Shown piece by piece: positions 23,872 to 30,273 of a DNA stretch of 56,394 bases; the first letter of the stretch is position 1, and each line of letters begins with the position of its first letter. The notes beneath the pieces are model-generated. The model was not told the origin of the DNA. It worked only from the letters and a program-made list of their open reading frames with translations, and searched no databases. The position numbers and the translations under genes are program-made. This stretch comes from Streptomyces sp. McG3 (lineage in GTDB: Bacteria > Actinomycetota > Actinomycetes > Streptomycetales > Streptomycetaceae): positions 1 through 56,394 of the forward strand of contig NZ_JAAXYC010000016.1 of the NCBI RefSeq assembly GCF_018619185.1, given 5' to 3'.

Positions 23872-25467
23872 ATGCGTGCGCACCGCCGTGTCCATCGGGC
23901 CGCCGTCAGGACAGGAGCAGCTCTCCTCTCGGCCGGACTGCTCGCCGGCTGCGGCCTGTTGAGTTCGGAGCCGGAGGCGAGCGAGCCGGCCCACGGCCGC
24001 CCCGCCGACGCCTCCGCCGCGCCCGAGCCGACGGACCTGAAGGACTCCCCCAGGACACCGCAGCTGCCCTCCGCCCTCACCTCGCAGCGCCTCGACTGGA
24101 AGCGCTGCCCCGCACCGGGGACCGGCGAGGCCCCCGGTTCCGTCTGGCGTTGCGCGAGCGTGGACGTGCCGCTGGACTACGCGGAGCCCTCGGGGGAGAC
24201 GCTCTCCATCGCGCTGGTCCGCAAGAAGGCCCGTGACAAGGGGCGGCGGCTCGGCTCGCTGCTGTTCAACTTCGGCGGGCCCGGGGGGTCCGGCGTCGGA
24301 ATACTGCCGCGCTCGGCCGACGCGTACGCGAAGCTCAACTCCCGCTACGACCTGGTGAGTTTCGACCCGCGCGGGGTCGCGGCCAGCTCCGGGGTGCGCT
24401 GCCGCACCGACAAGGAGCAGGAGCAGGCCCACCGCAGCGTCGACCTGACGCCGGACACGGCGGCCGAGGAGACGGCGTTCATCGAGGACGCCGCGGACTT
24501 CGGCGCCGGCTGCGAGCGCCGCTCGGGCGCGCTCCTGCCGCACGTAGGGACCACCAACGCCGCCCGCGACCTGGACCTGATCCGCGAGGTCCTGGGTGAC
24601 GAGAAGCTGTCCTACTTCGGCTTCTCCTACGGTACGGAGCTGGGCGGAACGTACGCGCACCTCTTCCCGCACAGGGTGGGCCGCACCGTGCTGGACGCGG
24701 TCGTCGACCCGACGGCCGACGGGACCGGGCACGCCCGCAACCAGACCACGGGCTTCCAGCGCGCCCTGGCGAACTACCTCAAGGACCGCGGCCAGGACCC
24801 GGAGGAGGGCTCCGAGCGCATCGCCCGTCTGCTGGCCCGCATAGACCGGAGCCCACTGCGGACCGACTCGGGCCGCGAACTGAGCGAGTCGCTCGCCATC
24901 ACCGGCATCGTCACCCCCCTGTACTCCGAGTCGGGCTGGCCCGCCCTGACCGCCGCGCTCGACGAGGCGGAGAACGCCGGAACGGGCAATGGTCTGCTCC
25001 GGCTCGCCGACTCGTACAACGGGCGGGACGAGCAAGGGCGTTACGACGCCCAGAACCACGCGCAGCGGGCGATCTCCTGCGCCGACTCGGCGTCCCGCCC
25101 CACCGTGGACGAGGCCCGCGCGCTGCTGCCGGAGTTCCGGAAGCTGTCACCGGTCTTCGGCCCGTTCCTGGCCTGGGACACCGCGGGCTGGTGCGCCCAG
25201 TGGCCGGTAGAGGGGGAGCACGAGACACCGCAGACCAGTGCGCCGGGCGCGGGCCCGATCCTGGTCGTCGGGACGACCGGCGACCCGGCGACCCCGTACG
25301 AGGGGGCACGGCGGATGGCGGACGAGCTGGGCAAGGGCGTCGGCATCCTGCTGACCAACAAGGGCGAGGGGCACGGGGCCTACGGCGGCAACGACTGTGT
25401 GACCTCGACGATCGACGACTACTTCCTGGACGGGAAGGTCCCGGAGGACGGGAAGACCTGCTCCTAG
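23872..25467 (+). CDS. Slp/TAP-family lipoprotein peptidase (alpha/beta hydrolase) 2
   Basis: This 531-aa protein is closely similar to the one encoded at 22128-23720. The signal peptide ends in lipobox LAGC, followed by an Ala/Glu/Pro linker. The core shows NFGGPGGSG, FDPRGVAASSG, the GFSYGTELGG nucleophile elbow, VVDPTADG and a C-terminal GEGHGAYGG carrying the catalytic His. ATG 23872 is preceded by GGGAGGGAAG. The pair clearly arose by tandem duplication. The two probably have overlapping specificities at the cell surface. Function by homology is removal of short peptides from exported proteins; the exact substrate is unknown. Confidence 0.9.
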   Translation: MRAHRRVHRAAVRTGAALLSAGLLAGCGLLSSEPEASEPAHGRPADASAAPEPTDLKDSPRTPQLPSALTSQRLDWKRCPAPGTGEAPGSVWRCASVDVPLDYAEPSGETLSIALVRKKARDKGRRLGSLLFNFGGPGGSGVGILPRSADAYAKLNSRYDLVSFDPRGVAASSGVRCRTDKEQEQAHRSVDLTPDTAAEETAFIEDAADFGAGCERRSGALLPHVGTTNAARDLDLIREVLGDEKLSYFGFSYGTELGGTYAHLFPHRVGRTVLDAVVDPTADGTGHARNQTTGFQRALANYLKDRGQDPEEGSERIARLLARIDRSPLRTDSGRELSESLAITGIVTPLYSESGWPALTAALDEAENAGTGNGLLRLADSYNGRDEQGRYDAQNHAQRAISCADSASRPTVDEARALLPEFRKLSPVFGPFLAWDTAGWCAQWPVEGEHETPQTSAPGAGPILVVGTTGDPATPYEGARRMADELGKGVGILLTNKGEGHGAYGGNDCVTSTIDDYFLDGKVPEDGKTCS

Positions 25468-25553
25468 GGTCTTTCGTTGGACCAGGCCGGACCCCGGACC
25501 CCGCGAGCCCGGGCCGATCCGAACGAGAGGCCCTGGCCCGGCCGGACACACGG

Positions 25554-25588
25554 AGGGGCCCGGCCCGCAGCGCGCGGACCGGGCCCCT
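25554..25588. terminator. bidirectional terminator between Slp-like gene and moeZ
   Basis: An inverted repeat with 10-bp perfect arms (25554-25563 and 25579-25588) lies between the convergent Slp-like peptidase gene (+) and moeZ (-). A short T run follows it on the plus strand. Confidence 0.7.
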
Positions 25589-25605
25589 TTCCCGTACGGG
25601 TGGTG

Positions 25606-26784
25606 CTAGTACACCGGCTTCTCGGGCTCGATCTGGTTGACCCAGCCGATCACGCCGCCGCCGACGTGCACCGCGTCGGCGAAGCCCGCGGACTTGAGGA
25701 CCGCGAGGACCTCGGCGCTGCGGACGCCCGTCTTGCAGTGCAGGACGATGCGCTTGTCCTGCGGGAGGTCCTGGAGGGCGGTGCCCATGAGGAACTCGTT
25801 CTTCGGGATCAGCTTCGCGCCGGGGATCGAGACGATCTCGTACTCGTTCTTCTCGCGGACGTCGATGATCTCGATCTTCTCGTCGGCGTCGATCCACTCC
25901 TTGAGCTGCTTGGGAGTGATCGTCGCGCCGAGCGCCGCCTCCTGGGCCTCCTCGGACACGACGCCGCAGAAGGCCTCGTAGTCGATGAGCTCGGTGACGG
26001 TGGGGTTCTCGCCGCAGACCGCGCAGTCGGGGTCCTTGCGGATCTTGACCTGGCGGTACTGCATCTCCAGGGCGTCGTAGATCATCAGGCGGCCGACCAG
26101 CGGGTCGCCGACCCCGGCGAGCAGCTTGATGGCCTCGGTGACCTGGATGGAGCCGACGGACGCGCAGAGCACGCCCAGCACGCCGCCCTCGGCGCAGGAG
26201 GGGACCATGCCCGGCGGCGGGGGCTCCGGGTAGAGGCAGCGGTAGCAGGGCCCGTGCTCGGACCAGAACACGGAGGCCTGGCCGTCGAAGCGGTAGATCG
26301 AACCCCACACGTACGGCTTGTTCAGCAGCACCGCGGCGTCGTTGACGAGATAGCGGGTGGCGAAGTTGTCCGTGCCGTCCACGATCAGGTCGTACTGCGC
26401 GAAGATCTCCATCACGTTCTCGGCTTCGAGCCGCTCTTCGTGAAGGACCACGTTGACGTACGGGTTGATGCCCAGCACCGAGTCCTTGGCGGACTCCGCC
26501 TTGGACCGGCCGATGTCGGCCTGGCTGTGGATGATCTGGCGCTGCAGGTTCGACTCGTCGACCTCGTCGAACTCCACGATGCCGAGCGTGCCGACACCGG
26601 CCGCGGCCAGATACATCAGGGCCGGCGAGCCGAGGCCGCCGGCGCCGACACACAGCACCTTGGCGTTCTTCAGGCGCTTCTGTCCGTCCATCCCGACATC
26701 CGGGATGATCAGGTGGCGGGAGTACCTGCGGACCTCGTCGACGGTGAGCTCAGCAGCTGGCTCGACCAGGGGTGGCAGCGACAC
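25606..26784 (-). CDS. moeZ: MoeZ: adenylyltransferase-sulfurtransferase for sulfur-carrier proteins
   Basis: This protein has 392 aa from GTG 26784. The N-terminal ThiF/MoeB E1-like domain has GAGGLGSP, VEFDEVDESNLQRQ (ATP-binding Asn, Arg and Gln present), VDGTDNFATRY and zinc-binding CYRC and CAVC pairs. The C-terminal rhodanese domain has the active-site loop CKTGVRS. MoeZ adenylates the C-terminal Gly-Gly of sulfur-carrier proteins such as MoaD, ThiS and CysO and transfers sulfur to them. It serves molybdopterin, thiamine and cysteine synthesis, and in some actinomycetes sulfur-containing natural products. It is the counterpart of Rv3206c. The upstream region holds a marked repeat structure at 26815-26851. 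Confidence 0.95.
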   Translation of the reverse strand: MSLPPLVEPAAELTVDEVRRYSRHLIIPDVGMDGQKRLKNAKVLCVGAGGLGSPALMYLAAAGVGTLGIVEFDEVDESNLQRQIIHSQADIGRSKAESAKDSVLGINPYVNVVLHEERLEAENVMEIFAQYDLIVDGTDNFATRYLVNDAAVLLNKPYVWGSIYRFDGQASVFWSEHGPCYRCLYPEPPPPGMVPSCAEGGVLGVLCASVGSIQVTEAIKLLAGVGDPLVGRLMIYDALEMQYRQVKIRKDPDCAVCGENPTVTELIDYEAFCGVVSEEAQEAALGATITPKQLKEWIDADEKIEIIDVREKNEYEIVSIPGAKLIPKNEFLMGTALQDLPQDKRIVLHCKTGVRSAEVLAVLKSAGFADAVHVGGGVIGWVNQIEPEKPVY

Positions 26785-26814
26785 AGGAACCTCAACAATG
26801 CAGGTGGTCGGATT

Positions 26815-26851
26815 CTACGTAGACCGACTTCTTACGGTCGACTACGTACGG
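26815..26851. repeat. inverted and direct repeat cluster upstream of moeZ
   Basis: Two TACGTA palindromes lie at 26816-26821 and 26843-26848. GACCG (26822-26826) and CGGTC (26835-26839) form an inner inverted repeat. Two 13-bp direct repeats of the form CGACTnnnTACGG cover 26825-26837 and 26839-26851. The cluster is about 30 bp upstream of the moeZ start and is AT-richer than its surroundings. It may be the moeZ promoter/operator. Confidence 0.55.
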
Positions 26852-26883
26852 TTGTTCTCCCCGTAACACTGCCACGCCCCTTC

Positions 26884-27726
26884 TCATTCCGAGATACCAG
26901 GTCCGATCCGCGAGACGATTTCGTCCCAGTACCTGGGCAGCGCCGCGAATGGGTCGCTTTGTCCGCTTCGGTCGTCGCGGTCGGTCCGGTCGGTCCGGTC
27001 GGTGAAGAAGATCGTCCCGGCGCCCTGCCAGCGGGCGATGCGCATGGCCTCCTCCAGATGGGTGCGCGGCACCCCGTGGACGAAGTGGGCGAACCGCTCC
27101 GGTGGATAGTCGGCCGTCCACTCGGCCACCTGGGACCAGCGGTAGTCCGTCCACGGGCCCCGGAAGGTGACCAGCTGGTCGGCCGCCTCCGCGTACCCGG
27201 GATACGGCTGCGTGCCGTGGCCCAGCACCAGGCGGCCCCCGTCGTCGGCGCTGTCGCTCTCCGCCAGCAGGGCGTGGAGCGTACCGGTGAGCCGGCGGAC
27301 GGCCGGCAGGCCGGCCCGCTCGGCGGGGCAGCGGGCGAGGTAGAAGCCGCCGATCCGGTACCAGTCGACGAAGGACCGGGCGTCCGCGATCAGCTCCTCG
27401 AACGGCCGCTCGCCCCAGGCCAGGTCGAGGTGGCCGAGCAGCCTGCCGCCGGAGGCCCGGACGGTGTCGTCCGGGGAGCCGCCGTGCAGGGCGCGTTCGC
27501 GGGCGTTGCGCAGCCGGCCCGCCGCCTCCAGGCAGTGCGGGTCGGGCCGGGAGCCGGGGCCGTCCGCGATGTTGAGGACGGCCCAGTGCAGCGGGGTGCC
27601 GGGGCGGGCCAGTTCGGCCCATTCGGCGGGGGCGAGCAGCGGGTGGGCGTAGCCGGGGACGCCGAAGCCGAGCTGTTCGCCGCCCGCGGTGCGGCGGGCG
27701 TCGGCGGGAGCGGTCAGATGCGGCAC
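26884..27726 (-). CDS. spherulation-specific family 4 (GH114-like) protein
   Basis: This protein has 280 aa from GTG 27726, with GGAGG just upstream. The start overlaps the end of the epimerase gene by 13 nt, so the two are translationally linked. The sequence resembles the spherulin-4/GH114-type TIM barrel: FGVPGYAHPLLAPAEWAEL near the N-terminus, WAVLNIADGPG, GGRLLGHLDLAWGER, and VDWYRIGGFYLA with the conserved Asp. No signal peptide or membrane segment is visible. The C-terminus contains a short Thr-Asp-Arg repeat. Relatives include endo-alpha-1,4-polygalactosaminidases and the hydrolase domain of PelA. Activity here is inferred only. Confidence 0.75.
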   Translation of the reverse strand: MPHLTAPADARRTAGGEQLGFGVPGYAHPLLAPAEWAELARPGTPLHWAVLNIADGPGSRPDPHCLEAAGRLRNARERALHGGSPDDTVRASGGRLLGHLDLAWGERPFEELIADARSFVDWYRIGGFYLARCPAERAGLPAVRRLTGTLHALLAESDSADDGGRLVLGHGTQPYPGYAEAADQLVTFRGPWTDYRWSQVAEWTADYPPERFAHFVHGVPRTHLEEAMRIARWQGAGTIFFTDRTDRTDRDDRSGQSDPFAALPRYWDEIVSRIGPGISE

Positions 27727-28679
27727 GCCGCCTCCATCCAGATGTCCGCCAGGGACTCCTCCAGATTGATCCGGGGCCGCCAGCCGAGCCGGTCCCGCGC
27801 GGTGCGGACGTCGGCCTGCTGCCAGGCGCCGCAGCCGTCGGGATACGGGGACGGGGTGGCGGCGAGGTGCTCCATGACGGACTCGGCGGAGGTGCGCGGA
27901 GCCCCGATGGGCAGGCGCGCGGGGGGCGTGTCCAGCTCGTGGAGCGCGCCCGCGTAGCCGGCGACTCTCGCCAGGACGGCGGCGGCGTCGCGGAGGCGGA
28001 CGGCCCGCCCGGTGCCGATGTTGACGACGCCCTGGGCTGCGGAGAGCGAGGCGGCGTGGACGGCCCGCGCCACGTCCCGTACGTCGACGAAGTCCCGCTG
28101 CACGCCGAGGCCGCTGAGCTTCAGTTCGCCGTCGCCGGACTGCATGGCCCGGCGCATCGCCTCGGCGAGCCGGCCGAGCGGGGAGCCCGCGGGGGTGCCG
28201 GGGCCGACGGGCGAGAAGACCCGCAGGACGACGGCGTCGAGGCCGGAGCCGAGGACCAGTTCGGTGGCGGCGAGCTTGCTGACGCCGTACGGGCCGCCGG
28301 GGCGCGGGACCGCGTCCTCGGCGGTGGAGGACCCCGGCTGCGAGGGCCCGTACTCCGAGGCACAGCCGACCTGGACGAGCCGCGCCCCGCAGCCGCTGCG
28401 GCGCAGGGCCTCGCAGACGGTGGCGACGGCGACGGTGTTGTGCCGGGTGAGGTCGCGGGCCCCGCCGCGTGTGGCGCCCGCGCAGTTGACGACGACACCG
28501 GGGTGGACGGCGTCCAGGAAGCGGGTGAGCGCCCCGGGGCTGCCGCCCGCGAGGTCGAACCGGACGTCGGCGTCGTCGCCGCGGCCGAGAGCCGTGAGGT
28601 GGACGGCCGGATCGGCGAGCAGACGGTCGGCGACGAAGCGGCCGAGGAATCCGTTGGCTCCGAGCAGCAGCACCCTCAT
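27714..28679 (-). CDS. NAD-dependent epimerase/dehydratase (extended SDR)
   Basis: This is a 321-aa protein from ATG 28679. The Rossmann motif GANGFLG is at residues 7-13. The catalytic Tyr-Lys pair is in PYGVSKLAA (YxxxK), and a Ser/Thr-containing QVGCASEYG segment precedes it. RDFVDVRDVARAV and NIGTGRAVRL are typical of nucleotide-sugar epimerases such as UDP-glucose/GlcNAc 4-epimerases. It probably makes the nucleotide sugar used by the GT4 enzyme encoded at 30274-32181, a role comparable to that of PelX beside pel genes. Its 3' end overlaps the next gene in the cluster. Exact sugar specificity is unknown. Confidence 0.85.
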   Translation of the reverse strand: MRVLLLGANGFLGRFVADRLLADPAVHLTALGRGDDADVRFDLAGGSPGALTRFLDAVHPGVVVNCAGATRGGARDLTRHNTVAVATVCEALRRSGCGARLVQVGCASEYGPSQPGSSTAEDAVPRPGGPYGVSKLAATELVLGSGLDAVVLRVFSPVGPGTPAGSPLGRLAEAMRRAMQSGDGELKLSGLGVQRDFVDVRDVARAVHAASLSAAQGVVNIGTGRAVRLRDAAAVLARVAGYAGALHELDTPPARLPIGAPRTSAESVMEHLAATPSPYPDGCGAWQQADVRTARDRLGWRPRINLEESLADIWMEAACRI

Positions 28680-28964
28680 CGCGCACCGCCTCGGTGCCGA
28701 CGGCTCACTGCCGGTGCGGGGGATTGGGGGGTCATGGCGGGTTTCTCCTAGGTCATCGAGTCGGTCGTGCGGTGCTGGACGAGCCCGCGGCGTCGGCTCC
28801 GCGGGAGTGGGGCGGTGAAGCGGTGGAACGGTCGGAGTGGCTGGTGCGGTGGCCGGTGGGCGGGTCCTGCGGTGGTCCGTAGGTGGGGCTGGCGTTGGTA
28901 CGTCGGTGGGGCGTGTGCGGTGGTACGTAGGTGGGGCAGGCGTTGGTACGTCGGTGGGGCAGGC
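28680..28964. other. intergenic region with tandem repeat, no gene seen
   Basis: The 285-nt gap between the epimerase and membrane-protein genes holds no convincing ORF. Its distal third is filled by a 48-bp tandem duplication (28871-28966). No clear terminator is seen. Confidence 0.6.
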
Positions 28965-28966
28965 TC
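28871..28966. repeat. 48-bp tandem duplication (four ~24-bp subunits)
   Basis: Two 48-bp copies (28871-28918 and 28919-28966) differ at only a few positions. Each copy consists of two related halves built around GTACGTnGGTGGGGC. The second copy reaches the stop codon of the membrane-protein gene (28965). Confidence 0.85.
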
Positions 28967-30131
28967 AGGTCCGGGTGTGGGCGGAGGCGCGGGAGAGCGC
29001 GAACGCCGCGTGCAGCAGCAGGCCGACGGCGGCCCCGCCGCAGGCGAGGGCGGACACGGCTCCGGTCCCGCCCGCCGAGACGAGGGCGTTCACGGGCTGG
29101 GCGAGGGGTTCGAGGCCGGGGAGCCGGGCGGCGAGGACGAGGGCCGGGGCCCCGGCCTCGACGGCGCAGGCGGCGGCGAGCGCGACGGTGCCCGGTTCGG
29201 GCAGCCCGTGCGCGGCGAGCAGCCGGGCCACGAAGAACAGGACCCCGAGGGCCGCGGCAGCCAGGGGGGTGCCTCCGCCGAGGCCGAGGTCGGCCAGGTA
29301 CAGCAGGGGCAGCAGTGCGCCGAGGAAGAGGGTGACGGCCGCCAGGAGCAGGGGCCGCACGCCCGCGCCGAACTCCTCCAGGGCGCGGCTGCCGGACAGT
29401 TTGCGGTGGGCGTGGACGGTGAAGAGATGGGCGCACCAGGCCGCCGGGGCGACGGCGGCGGCGAGACCGAGCAGCGGGGCCGCGGTGCCGTCCCACGGAC
29501 CGTCCGGGCCACCGGTCATGACCTGGGCGAGCAGTTCCTCGCCGTACACCGCGTAGCTGAGCAGCCAGCAGCCGTACATCCCGGCGCGGCCCGCTCCTTC
29601 GGGGGCGCGCAGGGGGCCGCGGCCCAGGCACGCCCGGAGCGCCAGGCAGGCCAGGACGGCGCCGACGACGGTGACCAGGGCCCGCGTCCCGTCGCCGAGG
29701 ACGCCCTCGGTGACCCGGAGCACCCCGGCGGTCGCCAGGCAGGCGGCGCCCGGGAGCAGGGCGAGGAGCGTCCACGCGGCCCGCGCGTCGGTGTCGGGAC
29801 CGGGGCCGGGGGCCCCGCCGGCGGCGGGCTCCCGCGTACGGGGCGGCATGCGGGCGTACAGCTCCTCGGCGAGGGCGAAGACGTCCCGGTGGCGGTAGCG
29901 GGCGGCGGTGCGGTCGGTGAGGCCGTGCGCTTCCAGTCCGGCGGCGATCTCCAGGGGGTCCACGGCCCGTTCGCACAGGTCGCGGTGGTGGTGGAGGAGG
30001 GACTTCACCGGGTCGGCCGGGCCCCGGCGGGCGGCGGCGCCCGGCGCCCGGCGCGCCGTGGTGCGGGGCCGGATCTCCGCGGGGCGTTCCGGGGCGGCAG
30101 CGGGGGTCGCCGGGTCGTCCGGACGGGTCAT
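28965..30131 (-). CDS. polytopic membrane protein of the Pel-like cluster
   Basis: The reading from ATG 30131, with GGAGA 8 nt upstream, gives 388 aa. Residues ~1-90 are polar; the segment HHHRDLCERAVDPLEIAAGL looks like a conserved cytoplasmic domain. About eight hydrophobic segments follow to the C-terminus. An in-frame ATG at 30281, overlapping the stop of the glycosyltransferase gene, would add 50 residues of a five-residue repeat of the form A-(L/F)-x-x-(P/L), encoded by the 15-bp DNA repeats. I do not recognise a family. By position it could export or flip a glycan made by the upstream GT4 enzyme. It is not clearly PelG. Confidence 0.65.
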   Translation of the reverse strand: MTRPDDPATPAAAPERPAEIRPRTTARRAPGAAARRGPADPVKSLLHHHRDLCERAVDPLEIAAGLEAHGLTDRTAARYRHRDVFALAEELYARMPPRTREPAAGGAPGPGPDTDARAAWTLLALLPGAACLATAGVLRVTEGVLGDGTRALVTVVGAVLACLALRACLGRGPLRAPEGAGRAGMYGCWLLSYAVYGEELLAQVMTGGPDGPWDGTAAPLLGLAAAVAPAAWCAHLFTVHAHRKLSGSRALEEFGAGVRPLLLAAVTLFLGALLPLLYLADLGLGGGTPLAAAALGVLFFVARLLAAHGLPEPGTVALAAACAVEAGAPALVLAARLPGLEPLAQPVNALVSAGGTGAVSALACGGAAVGLLLHAAFALSRASAHTRT

Positions 30132-30179
30132 CGGGGGGTCTCCGTGGTCGGGGCGGCCTCCGGGGCCGGGGAGGCTCGG

Positions 30180-30269
30180 TTCGTGGAGGGCGGGTTCGTG
30201 GAAGGCCAGTTCGTGGAAGGCGAGTTCGTGAAGGGCCGGTCCGCAGAGGACCGGTCCGCGAAGGGCCGG
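30180..30269. repeat. six tandem 15-bp repeats
   Basis: Six consecutive 15-bp units (30180-30194, 30195-30209, 30210-30224, 30225-30239, 30240-30254, 30255-30269) of the form TTCGTGGAAGGCCAG lie between the glycosyltransferase stop (30274) and the membrane-protein ATG (30131). The unit length is a multiple of three and the region is open in several frames. Confidence 0.9.
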
Positions 30270-30273
30270 TTGG

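Noticed and set aside
28871..28966. CRISPR array
   Set aside because: The copies are directly adjacent with no unique spacers, there are only two, and no cas gene is nearby. It is a tandem duplication.
28965..30131. Annotating the polytopic membrane protein as PelG
   Set aside because: It has about eight rather than twelve predicted helices, and no PelG/MOP-flippase motif was recognised. Only its position suggests a transport role.
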